Part shown: piece after piece, positions 54,312 through 63,892 of the stretch
Position numbering within the stretch: position 1 is the stretch's first letter
Layout of the letters: the number at the start of each line of letters is the position of its first letter
NCBI RefSeq assembly: GCF_029167625.1
Contig: NZ_CP119145.1
Coordinates: 3,534,001-3,598,000, forward strand
Length of the DNA: 64,000 nt
From: Streptomyces sp. AM 4-1-1
Lineage (GTDB): Bacteria > Actinomycetota > Actinomycetes > Streptomycetales > Streptomycetaceae
Reading direction: 5' to 3'
Program-made: the position numbers and the translations under genes
The notes under the pieces: generated by a model
What the model saw: only the letters and a program-made list of their open reading frames with translations
Databases searched by the model: none
What the model was told of the DNA's origin: nothing

Positions 54312-55040
54312 GTGGCAACGAGGACCGAGGACGAATCGCAGACCGGCCGGACCGTGACCCCGGTCAAGCGCAGGACCCGGCATCCCTTCGCGACGGCTGT
54401 CAGCGTCTTCGGCGAGCTGATGATCACCGCGGGTCTGGTCCTCGGGCTCTTCGTCGTCTACTCCCTCTGGTGGACGAACGTGCTCGCGGACCGGGAGGCC
54501 CAGAAACAGGGCCACACCGTCCGCGACAACTGGGCGCAGGGCCCTGGCGCGCTGGACACCAAGGACGGCATCGGCTTCCTGCACGTACCCGCGATGAAGA
54601 ACGGCGAGGTGCTGGTCAAGAAGGGCACCGACACGGAGACCCTGAACGACGGCGTCGCCGGGTACTACACGGACCCGGTGAAGTCGGCGCTGCCCTCGGA
54701 CAAGCAGGGCAACTTCACACTGGCCGCGCACCGGGACGGACACGGCGCGAAGTTCCACAACATCGACAAGCTCAAGAACGGCGATCCGATCGTCTTCGAG
54801 ACGAGGGACAGCTGGTACGTCTACCGGGTGTACAAGAAGCTCACCGAGACCTCGAAGTACAACGTCGACGTGATCGACCAGGTGCCGGAGGAGTCGGGTG
54901 TGAAGAAGCCCGGCCGCTACATCACGCTGACGACCTGTACCCCCGTCTACACGTCGAAGTACCGCTACATCGTGTGGGGTGAGCTGGTCCGTACGGACAA
55001 GGTCGACAAGGACCGTACGAAGCCGGCGGAGCTGCGCTGA
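54312..55040 (+). CDS. Class E sortase (SrtE2-like)
   Basis: A 242-residue sortase. The membrane helix (AVSVFGELMITAGLVLGLFV) is at about 33-55. Catalytic His is in LAAHRDGHG, Cys in TLTTCTPVY and Arg in SKYRYIVWG. It lies 25 bases after its partner. Between the two it has a normal short N-terminus, so the long Pro-rich extension of its neighbour is not needed for activity. Cell-surface anchoring is the expected role. Confidence 0.92.
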   Translation: MATRTEDESQTGRTVTPVKRRTRHPFATAVSVFGELMITAGLVLGLFVVYSLWWTNVLADREAQKQGHTVRDNWAQGPGALDTKDGIGFLHVPAMKNGEVLVKKGTDTETLNDGVAGYYTDPVKSALPSDKQGNFTLAAHRDGHGAKFHNIDKLKNGDPIVFETRDSWYVYRVYKKLTETSKYNVDVIDQVPEESGVKKPGRYITLTTCTPVYTSKYRYIVWGELVRTDKVDKDRTKPAELR

Positions 55041-55110
55041 TCCCGCCGGCCGCACCGGCCGCACCGGCCGTCAGGCCCTTCGTCCGCGTCGCGCCGCAGT
55101 GGGCGGAAGA

Positions 55111-55145
55111 GGGGCCCCGGTCAACTTCGCGTTGACCGGGGCCCC
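55111..55145. terminator. Terminator between sortase and pknB genes
   Basis: A 15-bp perfect inverted repeat starting GGGGCCCCGG, loop TTCGC, between convergent genes. Confidence 0.9.
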
Positions 55146-55193
55146 TCCCCGATTCCGTCTCTCGATCCCGTTCCCTCGCGGGTCCCCGGGCGG

Positions 55194-57158
55194 TCAGTGC
55201 CGCGAGCCGGACGGCCCGCCGAACACATTGCCCCCCTCGGGGATCGTCATCAGGGTCACGGTGCTGTCCTTGTCCACCTCGGCGTTCCCCGCCGGGTTGC
55301 TGCCCACGACCTTGGCGTTCGGGTCGTCGGACGAGCCGGGTGTGAGCGTGACCTTCAGGCCCATGCCCTCCAGCTGCCCCTTCACGTCCTCGTACCGCTT
55401 GCCCGAGAGGTCACCGGGGATCGTCACCTTCTCCGGTTCCGCCGGTCCCTTGGAGACCTTCAGGACGATCTGGGTGTTCTTGGGCTTCTTGCTGTAGGCG
55501 GCCGGGTTCTGGTCGATGACCGTGCCCTCCGGCTCCTCCGAGTCCACGTCCGTCCGCGACACGTTGTTGAAGCCGACGCCCTTGAACTGGGCCACCGCCG
55601 CGTCGTACTGCGCGCCGTGCACATCGGGCACACTCGCCGTGGCCTGCTTGGAGACCGTGAGGGTGACCTGTGACTCCTTCTCGGCCTGGCTGCCGCCCGC
55701 CGGGTCCTGCTTGAGGACCTTGCCCGGTTCCTGTTCGGACTCGACGGCGTTGACCACCACCGAGAAACCCTTGTCCTCCAGGAACTTGCGGGCGTTCTGC
55801 TCGGACTTCTCCGTGACGTCCGGGACCTCCACCTTCGGCGCCCCGGTGGAGACGACGACCGTGACGGTGTCGCCCTTCGGCATCTTGCCGTCCTCGGGCG
55901 TCTGGCTGCAGATCTTGCCCGCGGGCTGGGCCTCGCACGGCTCCTTCGAGCCGATGGCGACCTTGACGTCCGAGCGGAGCGCGAGCGTCTCCGCCTGTTC
56001 GTACGTCGATCCGACCATCATCGGAACGGGGACCTCGTCGCTCTTGCCGCCGCCGCCCGGGAAGAGCAGCTTGCCGATCACGATCGCCCCGATCAGCAGC
56101 AGCACACAGCCGACGATCAGCAGGATCGTCGAGGTGTTGCTCTTCTTCTGGCGGCGCCGGTCCGGGCGGTCGTCGTAGCCGGCGTAACCGCCGTCGTCCG
56201 GGTTGACGGGCGGCAGCATCGACGTCGGCGCGCCGTTCTGGTCCGCCTGGCGCAGGGCGGTGGTCGGCTGGTCGGCGCCGTAACCCGCCATGCCCATGGC
56301 CGCCGTGGCGGCGACCGGCTGGCCGTCGAGGCACGCCTCGATGTCGGCGCGCATCTCGTCGGCGGACTGGTAGCGGTAGTCGGGGTCCTTGGTGAGGGCC
56401 TTCAGTACGATCGCGTCCATCTCGGGCGTGATCTCGGGGTCGAAGGTGCTCGGCGGCTGCGGCTCCTCCCGTACGTGCTGGTACGCGACCGCCACGGGGG
56501 AGTCCCCGATGAACGGCGGACGCACCGTCAGCAGCTCGTAGAGGAGGCAACCGGTGGAGTAGAGGTCGGAGCGCGCGTCGACCTGCTCCCCCTTGGCCTG
56601 CTCGGGGGAGAGGTACTGGGCGGTGCCGATGACCGCCGCGGTCTGGGTCATCGTCATACCGGAGTCGCCCATCGCGCGGGCGATGCCGAAGTCCATGACC
56701 TTGACCTGGCCGGTGCGCGTCAGCATGACGTTCGCCGGTTTGATGTCACGGTGCACGATCTGGGCGCGGTGCGAGTACTCCAGGGCCTGGAGGATGCCGA
56801 CCGTCATTTCGAGGGTGCGCTCCGGCAGCAGTTTGCGGCCGGAGTGCAGCAGCTCGCGCAGGGTCGACCCGTCGACGTACTCCATCACGATGTACGGGAT
56901 GGAGACCCCGTCGACGTAGTCCTCACCGGTGTCGTAGACAGCGACGATCGCCGGGTGGTTGAGCGAGGCGGCCGACTGGGCCTCACGGCGGAACCGGGCC
57001 TGGAAGGACGGATCGCGGGCGAGATCGGCCCGCAGCGTCTTCACGGCGACGGTGCGGCCGAGCCGGGTGTCGTGGGCGAGGTAGACCTCGGCCATGCCAC
57101 CACGGCCGAGCACCGAGCCCAGCTCGTACCGGCCGCCGAGGCGACGCGGCTCTTCCAT
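55194..57158 (-). CDS. pknB: Ser/Thr protein kinase with four PASTA domains (PknB)
   Basis: A 654-residue kinase. The catalytic domain covers about 10-270: GRGGMAEVYLA, VAVK, HRDIKPAN, DFG and GTAQYLSPEQ. A membrane helix (ILLIVGCVLLLIGAIVIGKL) lies at about 340-360 and four extracellular PASTA repeats follow, which bind peptidoglycan fragments. It controls cell-wall growth with PstP and the FHA proteins. The start at 57158 has a weak upstream site (GGCTGG-like); the frame is open further. The C-terminal end is only some 50 bases from the terminator. Confidence 0.96.
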   Translation of the reverse strand: MEEPRRLGGRYELGSVLGRGGMAEVYLAHDTRLGRTVAVKTLRADLARDPSFQARFRREAQSAASLNHPAIVAVYDTGEDYVDGVSIPYIVMEYVDGSTLRELLHSGRKLLPERTLEMTVGILQALEYSHRAQIVHRDIKPANVMLTRTGQVKVMDFGIARAMGDSGMTMTQTAAVIGTAQYLSPEQAKGEQVDARSDLYSTGCLLYELLTVRPPFIGDSPVAVAYQHVREEPQPPSTFDPEITPEMDAIVLKALTKDPDYRYQSADEMRADIEACLDGQPVAATAAMGMAGYGADQPTTALRQADQNGAPTSMLPPVNPDDGGYAGYDDRPDRRRQKKSNTSTILLIVGCVLLLIGAIVIGKLLFPGGGGKSDEVPVPMMVGSTYEQAETLALRSDVKVAIGSKEPCEAQPAGKICSQTPEDGKMPKGDTVTVVVSTGAPKVEVPDVTEKSEQNARKFLEDKGFSVVVNAVESEQEPGKVLKQDPAGGSQAEKESQVTLTVSKQATASVPDVHGAQYDAAVAQFKGVGFNNVSRTDVDSEEPEGTVIDQNPAAYSKKPKNTQIVLKVSKGPAEPEKVTIPGDLSGKRYEDVKGQLEGMGLKVTLTPGSSDDPNAKVVGSNPAGNAEVDKDSTVTLMTIPEGGNVFGGPSGSRH

Positions 57159-57325
57159 AACTGATCCAGCCCTCTCCGTCAGTCCCGACCGCACCCGTGT
57201 GTGGTCCGGCGGTGCGCTGCTCGCGCATACGCTACCGGGCACGCCGACCTTGATCGGCCCACACCCGTCACCTGATATCCGACCGGTATCCCCACGTGCG
57301 AGAACGGAAGCCGTTGTGACGGCTG

Positions 57326-58783
57326 TCACTTCTTGCTGTCGATGACCGCCTTCATGACGTTCCGGGCGATCGGAGCGGCGAGCCCGCCACCGGAGATGTC
57401 GTCCCGGTTCGCGTTGCCGTCCTCGACCACCACGGCCACCGCGACCGGCGAACCGTTGTCGGTCTTGGCGTACGAGATGAACCACGCGTACGGCTTCTCA
57501 CTGTTGTTGAGGCCGTGCTGGGCGGTACCGGTCTTTCCACCGACGGTGACGCCGTCGATGAGGGCATTGGTTCCCGTACCGGACTTGACGACCGTCTCCA
57601 TCATCTGCTGGAGCTTCTGCGCGTTCTCCCCCGAGAGCGGCTGGCTCAGCTGTTCCTTCTCGTGGGTGTAGATGACGTCCAGGTTGGGCGCGGTGCGCTG
57701 GGCGACCATGTACGGCTGCATCAGCTTGCCGTCGTTGGCCACGGCGGCCGCGACCATCGCCATCTGGAGCGGGGTGGTGCGGTTGGACGCCTGCCCGATG
57801 CCCGCCATGGCGTTCTGCGGCCTGTTGTCCTTCGGGTAGACGCTCGCGTCGGCACGGACCGGTGTGAAGATCTCCTTGTTGAAGCCGAACTTGTTGGCTT
57901 CCTCGATCATCTTGTCGTTGCCGAGATCGTCGCTGATCTTGCCGAAGACGCTGTTGCAGGACCAGCGAAGCGCTTCCCGGAGTGTGGCGTTCTCACACGG
58001 GATGGTGCCCTCGTTGTCCAGGTTCTTCGTCGACAGCGGGAGCCTCCACGGCAGCGGCGAGTTGGTCTTGTCGTCGATCCCTGTGTAGAGCTTGTTCTCC
58101 AGAGCGGCGGCCGCGGTGACGACCTTGAACGTCGAGCCGGGCGGGTAGGTCTCGCGCAACGCCCGGTTGAGCATCGGCTTGTCCTTGTCGTCAAGGAGCT
58201 TCTGCCGGGCCGCGGTGTCGGAGTTCAGGTTCCCCGCGAAGACCGAGGGATCGTACGAGGGGGTGCTGGCCAGGGCCAGGATCGCGCCGGTCTGCGGGTC
58301 GAGCGCGACGACGGCGCCCTTCTTCTTGCCGAGCCCCCTGAAGGCGGCGCGCTGCGCGGCGCCGTTCAGGGTGGTGACGACGTTGCCGCCCTGCTTCTTC
58401 TCACCGGTGAACATCGACATGGTGCGGTCGAAGAAGAGCTGGTCGTCGTTGCCGGTGAGGATGCCGTCCTCGATCTTCTCGATCTGGCTCGCGTCGAACG
58501 CCTGCGAGGAGTAGCCGGTGACGGGCGCCCACATGGGGCCGTCCTTCCAGATCCGTTTGTACTTGAAGTCGCTGCCCTTGGTCTCGACGGAACCGGTGAT
58601 CGGGTCGCCGTCGACGATGATGTTGCCGCGCTCGTGCGCGTACCGCTCGATGCGGACGCGGCGGTTCTCGTCGCGGGTGTTCAGCTCGTCGGCCCGGACG
58701 TACTGGAGCCAGTTGTCACGGGCCAGCAGCGCGAAGATGAGCAGACCGCAGAAGATCGCGATCCGGCGCAGGGGCTTGTTCAC
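57326..58783 (-). CDS. pbpA: Penicillin-binding protein A, class B transpeptidase
   Basis: A 485-residue protein. One N-terminal membrane helix (IAIFCGLLIFALLARDNWLQ), a dimerisation domain and a transpeptidase domain with SxxK in PPGSTFK, SxN in WSCNS and KTG in GGKTGTAQ. It cross-links peptidoglycan in concert with RodA. The start overlaps the rodA stop (ATGA), so the two are coupled. It belongs to the operon read from fhaA to pknB. Confidence 0.95.
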   Translation of the reverse strand: MNKPLRRIAIFCGLLIFALLARDNWLQYVRADELNTRDENRRVRIERYAHERGNIIVDGDPITGSVETKGSDFKYKRIWKDGPMWAPVTGYSSQAFDASQIEKIEDGILTGNDDQLFFDRTMSMFTGEKKQGGNVVTTLNGAAQRAAFRGLGKKKGAVVALDPQTGAILALASTPSYDPSVFAGNLNSDTAARQKLLDDKDKPMLNRALRETYPPGSTFKVVTAAAALENKLYTGIDDKTNSPLPWRLPLSTKNLDNEGTIPCENATLREALRWSCNSVFGKISDDLGNDKMIEEANKFGFNKEIFTPVRADASVYPKDNRPQNAMAGIGQASNRTTPLQMAMVAAAVANDGKLMQPYMVAQRTAPNLDVIYTHEKEQLSQPLSGENAQKLQQMMETVVKSGTGTNALIDGVTVGGKTGTAQHGLNNSEKPYAWFISYAKTDNGSPVAVAVVVEDGNANRDDISGGGLAAPIARNVMKAVIDSKK

Positions 58784-60189
58784 GGGCGGACCACCTGGGT
58801 CATCTCGGCGTCGGGGGAGGGCGCGGGGGCCGGCGCGGGGCGGCGGGCGGTGTCGCTGATCCGGATCAGGATGCCGATCAGTGCCCAGTTGGCGATCACG
58901 GAGGAGCCACCGGCCGCGAGGAACGGCATGGTCATACCGGTCAGCGGGATGAGGCCCATGACACCGCCCGCGACGACGAAGACCTGGATGGCGAAGGCGC
59001 CGGAGAGGCCGATCGCGAGGAGCTTGCCGAACGGGTCACGGGCGGCCAGCGCCGTACGCACCCCGCGCTCGACGATCAGACCGTAGATCAGCAGGACGGC
59101 CATCATCCCGGCCAGCCCCAGCTCCTCGCCGACGGTGGAGAGGATGAAGTCGGCGTTGGCGGCGAAGCCGATCAGGTCGGAGTGGCCCTGGCCCCAGCCG
59201 GTCCCGAGGGTGCCGCCGGAGCCGAAGGACATGAGGGCCTGGGCGATCTGGTCGCTGTGCGCCATCGTCTTCTCGGAGAACGGGTCGAGCCAGGCGTCCA
59301 CGCGCTGCTGGACGTGCGGTTCGAAGGTGGCGACGCCGACCGCGCCGACCGCGGACATCAGCAGACCGAAGACGATCCAGCTGGTCCGTTCCGTCGCGAC
59401 GTACAGCATGATCACGAACAGGCCGAAGAACAGCAGCGAGGTACCGAGGTCGGTCTCGAAGACCAGGATCAGGATCGACATGCCCCAGATGACCAGGATC
59501 GGTCCAAGGTCACGGCCGCGCGGCAGGTACAGGCCCATGAAACGGCGGCTGGCCAGGGCGAGCGCGTCGCGTTTCACCATGAGGTAGCCGGAGAAGAAGA
59601 TCGCGATGATGATCTTCGCGAACTCGCCGGGCTGGATGTGGAAGGGGCCGAGGGAAACCCAGATCTTGGCGCCGTTCACCGCGGGGAAGAAGATCGGCAG
59701 GATCAGCAGGACCAGCGCCACGGCCATCGAGATGTACGTGTACCGCTGAAGGATGCGGTGGTCCTTGAGCGCGACCAGCACGGCGACGAACAGGGCGATG
59801 CCGATCGCCGAGTACATCAGCTGCTTGGGGGCGTCCGGGCTGAACTGCCCCCACAGCGTCTCGGCCCGTTGGATCAGCCGGGGCGACTGGTCGAGGCGCC
59901 AGATCAGCACCAGACCGAGGCCGTTGAGGAGGGTCGCCAGCGGCAGCAGCAACGGGTCCGCGTAGGGCGCGAACTTGCGCACCACGAGGTGGGCCACGCC
60001 GCCGAGCAGGGTGATCCCGAGTCCGTAGCCGAGCATCCCGGAGGGCAGTTCGCCGTTGATGGCGAGGCCCACGTTGGCGTACGCGAACACCGAGATGAGG
60101 ATGGCGAAAACCATCAGACCCAGCTCGGTGTTGCGTCGGCTCGGCGCGTCGATCGCGCCGATGGTGGTCGTGTTGGTGACAACGCTCAT
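58780..60189 (-). CDS. rodA: SEDS glycosyltransferase RodA/FtsW family
   Basis: A 469-residue polytopic protein of the SEDS family (about ten to twelve helices). The conserved W-SLGPFHIQPGEFAKII stretch and GWGQGHSDLIGFAANADFIL, GMTMPFLAAGGSSVI segments are present. It polymerises peptidoglycan glycan strands for PBP partners. Whether it is best called RodA or FtsW cannot be fixed from the protein alone; position next to pbpA favours RodA. The next gene pstP lies 24 bases upstream. Confidence 0.94.
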   Translation of the reverse strand: MSVVTNTTTIGAIDAPSRRNTELGLMVFAILISVFAYANVGLAINGELPSGMLGYGLGITLLGGVAHLVVRKFAPYADPLLLPLATLLNGLGLVLIWRLDQSPRLIQRAETLWGQFSPDAPKQLMYSAIGIALFVAVLVALKDHRILQRYTYISMAVALVLLILPIFFPAVNGAKIWVSLGPFHIQPGEFAKIIIAIFFSGYLMVKRDALALASRRFMGLYLPRGRDLGPILVIWGMSILILVFETDLGTSLLFFGLFVIMLYVATERTSWIVFGLLMSAVGAVGVATFEPHVQQRVDAWLDPFSEKTMAHSDQIAQALMSFGSGGTLGTGWGQGHSDLIGFAANADFILSTVGEELGLAGMMAVLLIYGLIVERGVRTALAARDPFGKLLAIGLSGAFAIQVFVVAGGVMGLIPLTGMTMPFLAAGGSSVIANWALIGILIRISDTARRPAPAPAPSPDAEMTQVVRP

Positions 60190-60212
60190 GGTGCTGAAGG
60201 CCCCCTACGGCT

Positions 60213-61751
60213 TTACTGCTTACCGCACTGCGGGACCAGCTTCTTCTCTTCCTCCGAGAGGCTGGGGCCGGGAGTGGGAGTCGCTGCTGTCGGTGTGGTC
60301 TTGGTGCCGGCGTCCACCGCGGATGAGGCGGAGGCCGTGCCGGATGTCCTGGCGGACGTCTTGGTGGCGGACGCTCCGGTGGCGCCGCCCGCCTCGCCCT
60401 CGCCGGTCGCGGCGTTGTTCTCGCGCTCGATGGACCGGCGCTCCGACTCCTTCTTGCAGGCGGAGGCCTGGGTGGAGAGTTCGGCGATCTTCTCGCGCGC
60501 GTCGGCGAGGCTGCCCTCGGTGATGGTGCCCTCGACCTGCTTGCGCTGGTAGGGCGGGAGGTACTTGAGTTCGATCTCGGGGTGATCCTTCTCGACCTTC
60601 GAGAGCGAGACCCAGGCGAGGTCCTGGCTGACCCCGCGGAACAGGGCGACGTGTTCGTCCTTGGCGCCGACGTAGAACTGGGTCTGCGTCCAGCGGTAAC
60701 CGCCGTACAGACCACCACCGACGACGGCCAGCGCGAGCACGATGTACAGCGAACGCTTCAGCCACCTGCGGCCACCGGACTTCGTGAAGTCCTCGTCGGT
60801 GTACCCGCCGAACCCGTCGTCCGGCATTCCGCCGTACCCCGCGTCGTCGCCGCTGCCGGGCGGGCCGAAGCGGCCCGCCGGTGGCGGGACGGACCGGCCG
60901 AGGCCGGCCGCGCGGCCGGCCGGCGTCTGCATGGCTCCGCCGTCGCCGAGCTGGGCGGCCTGGTTCTCGGCGACCGCGCCGACGACGACCGGCGTGTCGT
61001 TGAGCTGCCGGGCCAGGGTGTCGGTGCCGTCGACGTCGAACACGTCCGCGACGATGCAGGTGATGTTGTCCGGGCCACCGCCGCGCAGGGCGAGCTGGAT
61101 GAGGTCCTGAATGGTCTCCTGGGGGCCCTGGTAGCTGGCCAGGGTCTCTTCCATCGTCTGGTGCGAGACGACGCCGGAGAGCCCGTCGGAGCAGATCAGG
61201 TACCGGTCCCCGGCGCGTACTTCCCGTACGGAGAGATCGGGCTCGACATGGTCGCCGCTGCCCAGGGCGCGCATCAGCAGGGAGCGCTGCGGGTGGGTGG
61301 TGGCCTCTTCCTCGGTGATCCGGCCCTCGTCGACCAGCCGCTGCACCCAGGTGTGGTCCTGGGTGATCTGGGTCAGCAGGCCGTCGCGCAGCAGATAGGC
61401 GCGCGAGTCGCCGACGTGGACGAGACCGAGGCGCTGACCGGTCCAGAGCAGGGCGGTGAGCGTGGTGCCCATGCCCTCCAGCTGGGGGTCCTCCTCGACC
61501 ATCACACGCAGTTGGTCGTTGGCCCGCTGGACCGCCGTACCGAGGGCGGTGAGGATGTCGGAGCCCGGTACGTCGTCGTCGAGCTGGACGAGGGCGGAGA
61601 TCACCTCGGAGCTGGCGACCTCGCCGGCCGCCTGCCCCCCCATGCCGTCGGCGATGGCGAGAAGGCGCGGACCGGCGTAGCCGGAGTCCTCGTTGCCCTC
61701 CCTGATCATGCCCTTGTGCGATCCGGCGGCGAAGCGCAGGGACAGACTCAT
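60213..61751 (-). CDS. pstP: PP2C-type Ser/Thr protein phosphatase PstP
   Basis: A 512-residue membrane phosphatase. The PP2C domain is at about 1-235: GNEDSGY, ADGMGGQAAGE, GDSRAYLLRDG and GGPDNITCIV keep the metal-binding Asp residues. A linker leads to a membrane helix (SLYIVLALAVVGGGLYGGYR, about 311-331) and an outer region rich in Ser, Thr and Ala. It reverses phosphorylation by PknB. ATG at 61751 has GAGG upstream; an upstream start at 61805 is possible. Confidence 0.94.
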   Translation of the reverse strand: MSLSLRFAAGSHKGMIREGNEDSGYAGPRLLAIADGMGGQAAGEVASSEVISALVQLDDDVPGSDILTALGTAVQRANDQLRVMVEEDPQLEGMGTTLTALLWTGQRLGLVHVGDSRAYLLRDGLLTQITQDHTWVQRLVDEGRITEEEATTHPQRSLLMRALGSGDHVEPDLSVREVRAGDRYLICSDGLSGVVSHQTMEETLASYQGPQETIQDLIQLALRGGGPDNITCIVADVFDVDGTDTLARQLNDTPVVVGAVAENQAAQLGDGGAMQTPAGRAAGLGRSVPPPAGRFGPPGSGDDAGYGGMPDDGFGGYTDEDFTKSGGRRWLKRSLYIVLALAVVGGGLYGGYRWTQTQFYVGAKDEHVALFRGVSQDLAWVSLSKVEKDHPEIELKYLPPYQRKQVEGTITEGSLADAREKIAELSTQASACKKESERRSIERENNAATGEGEAGGATGASATKTSARTSGTASASSAVDAGTKTTPTAATPTPGPSLSEEEKKLVPQCGKQ

Positions 61752-61880
61752 GCGCACCTCGCCCGTCGGCTCGGGGTACAGCCGGTCTCGAGCCACACTG
61801 CCCACCCTCCGGTCGGGAGCCGGGCCGGGTCCGTTGACGGGACCGTGGCGGCTCGCTCGCTCCGCTCGCTCATTGTCGTA

Positions 61881-62399
61881 CTACTTCCGCAGCTCGATGA
61901 CGGTCTTGCCGATGCGGATCGGCGAGCCCAGCGGAATCGGTGTCGGGGTGGTGAGTCGGGTCCGGTCGAGATACGTGCCGTTGGTGGACCCGAGATCCTC
62001 GACGATCCACTGACCGTCACGGTCCGGGTAGATCCTGGCATGCCTGCTGGACGCGTAGTCGTCGTCCAGCACGATCGTTGAGTCGTGGGCCCGGCCCAGG
62101 GTGATGGTCTGGCCCTGGAGCGCCACGGTGGTGCCGGTGAGGGTGCCTTCCGAGACGACCAGCTTGGTGGGCGCCCCGCGACGCTGGCGGCCGGCCGGCT
62201 GCTGGCGCTGTTGCGGGGGCGCCGCTGTTGGTTGGCGGGCCTGCTGCGGACGCGCGTCCGGGGCGTTGCGGCGTGAGCCGCGCTGCGTGACGCGCGTTCC
62301 GAACAGGTCGCTGCGGATGACCTGGACGGCCACGATCACGAAAAGCCACAGAACGGCCAGAAAACCTAGCCGCATGACCGTAAGGGTCAGCTCTGACAT
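61881..62399 (-). CDS. fhaB: FHA-domain protein FhaB (FipA)
   Basis: A 172-residue protein. An N-terminal membrane helix (LGFLAVLWLFVIVAVQVIRS), a Gln/Pro/Arg linker and an FHA domain (LGRAHDSTIVLDDDYASSRH, then DLGSTNGTYLDRTRL) that binds phosphothreonine. It acts as a scaffold in the PknB/PstP-controlled division machinery. It lies 10 bases after fhaA. Confidence 0.93.
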   Translation of the reverse strand: MSELTLTVMRLGFLAVLWLFVIVAVQVIRSDLFGTRVTQRGSRRNAPDARPQQARQPTAAPPQQRQQPAGRQRRGAPTKLVVSEGTLTGTTVALQGQTITLGRAHDSTIVLDDDYASSRHARIYPDRDGQWIVEDLGSTNGTYLDRTRLTTPTPIPLGSPIRIGKTVIELRK

Positions 62400-62409
62400 T
62401 GCCCCCGCT

Positions 62410-63276
62410 TCACCCTTCGGCTTGCCGGTAAACGATGGTGGTGTTGCCCACGACGATCCGCGAGCCGTCGCGGAGCGTAGCGCGGGTGGTGTGCTGCCCG
62501 TCTACCACGATGCCGTTGGTAGACCCGAGATCCTGGATCGTCGAGGGCGTTCCGGTCCGGATCTCACAGTGCCGGCGGGACACGCCGGGGTCGTCGATCC
62601 GCACGTCGGCGTCGGTGCTGCGTCCCAGCACCAGCGTCGGGCGGGAAATCTGATGGCGGGTGCCGTTGATCTCGATCCAGCGCCGGACCTGCGCGCTCGA
62701 CGCGGCGCCGGGCACGGCGGGCGGGCGCCGGTCCGAGCCGGGCGGCGGGATCGCGGGCATCGGAGGAGCGGCGGCGGGCGGGTAGCCGTAGCCGCCGTTG
62801 GCCTGCGGGGCGGCGGGCCGCCCGGGGCCGGGACGACCGGGCTGCGCGGCACCCGGGTGCGGCGGTACGCCGTGCTGGTCGGTCGCCTGCTGCTGTGACG
62901 AACTCGATGCGAGCGTGCGGCTGCGGACACGGTAGAGACCGGTGTCGAGATCGTCGGCCTTCTCCAGGTGCACCTTGATGGGCCCCATGAAGGTGTAGCG
63001 CTGCTGCTTCGCGTAGTCCCGCACGAGGCCGGACAGCTCGTCGCCCAGCTGGCCCGAGTACGGGCTGAGGCGCTCGTAGTCGGGGGTGCTGAGCTCGACG
63101 ATGAAGTCGTTGGGCACGACGGTCCGCTCGCGGTTCCAGATCGTCGCGTTGTTGTCGCACTCCCGCTGGAGGGCACCCGCGATCTCCACCGGCTGGACCT
63201 CGGACTTGAAGACCTTGGCGAAGGTGCCATTGACCAGACCTTCGAGACGCTGCTCGAAACGCTTCATGACTCCCAT
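62410..63276 (-). CDS. fhaA: FHA-domain protein FhaA with N-terminal DUF3662 domain
   Basis: A 288-residue protein. The DUF3662 domain is at about 1-130 (MGVMKRFEQRLEGLVNGTFA), then a Pro/Gly-rich linker and a C-terminal FHA domain (VLGRSTDADVRIDDPGVSRR, then DLGSTNGIVVDG). It binds phosphorylated partners of PknB, such as the lipid II flippase MviN in mycobacteria. ATG at 63276 has GGAGGAGGTG upstream. It starts the operon fhaA-fhaB-pstP-rodA-pbpA-pknB. Confidence 0.94.
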   Translation of the reverse strand: MGVMKRFEQRLEGLVNGTFAKVFKSEVQPVEIAGALQRECDNNATIWNRERTVVPNDFIVELSTPDYERLSPYSGQLGDELSGLVRDYAKQQRYTFMGPIKVHLEKADDLDTGLYRVRSRTLASSSSQQQATDQHGVPPHPGAAQPGRPGPGRPAAPQANGGYGYPPAAAPPMPAIPPPGSDRRPPAVPGAASSAQVRRWIEINGTRHQISRPTLVLGRSTDADVRIDDPGVSRRHCEIRTGTPSTIQDLGSTNGIVVDGQHTTRATLRDGSRIVVGNTTIVYRQAEG

Positions 63277-63594
63277 GGGGCACCTCCTCCGGTGATGTCG
63301 TCCCAATACTGCTTACTGATCGTATCCACGCGTCGGGAAATCGGCTGGTTCCCCTTGTCTGCCCAGTGGATGAGTGTCACCTCTCACACGGATCGTAGAG
63401 GCGGCTTCCTTACAGTGTCCCGCACATGGGGCGCACTCAGGAGGAGTGGGGGGAGAGGTCTCCGCGTTCCCGCTTCCCCTCGTGAGCCCGACGAAACAAC
63501 GGATGTGAATCCGCCCTGTCCACCGTGCTAATCTTCCTGATGTCGCCAGGCGAACACACCGGACACGGTGAGTGAGTCTGAAAACACCACTCAT

Positions 63595-63677
63595 GCGCGA
63601 GTGGCGGAACGGCAGACGCGCTGGCTTCAGGTGCCAGTGTCCTTAGGGACGTGGGGGTTCAAATCCCCCCTCGCGCA
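63595..63677 (+). tRNA. tRNA-Leu (CAG anticodon)
   Basis: An 83-base class II cloverleaf with acceptor arms GCGCGAG and CTCGCGC, anticodon stem CTGGC/GCCAG around TTCAGGT (anticodon CAG), a long variable arm (TGTCCTTAGGGACGT) and T-arm GGGGGTTCAAATCCCCC. A TAATCT word lies 61-66 bases upstream. Confidence 0.97.
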
Positions 63678-63713
63678 CAAGGAAGTATCGCAAGATGCTT
63701 CTGAGCAACGACG

Positions 63714-63749
63714 AAACGGTCGTCATCGTAATCACGATGACGACCGTTT
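63714..63749 (+). terminator. Terminator after tRNA-Leu
   Basis: A 16-bp perfect inverted repeat (AAACGGTCGTCATCGT and its complement) with loop AATC, followed by T-rich sequence (TTTTG). Confidence 0.9.
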
Positions 63750-63878
63750 TGCTGTGTCTCGGGGCTCTTGCTGCCCGGATGTCTCCTGCTGCTCGGATGT
63801 CCTTGCTGTCCGAGGTGGGGTGTGGCGGCGCTGCGGGGCGGGCGTGGGGCCTGGCCGGGGCTTCGCGGCGGACCGAGT

Positions 63879-63892
63879 GTTTCACGTGAAAC
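63879..63892. promoter_or_regulatory. parS site near tRNA-Leu
   Basis: Exact GTTTCACGTGAAAC, extended on both sides to GTGTTTCACGTGAAACAC (18-bp palindrome, 63877-63894). ParB binding site. Confidence 0.95.
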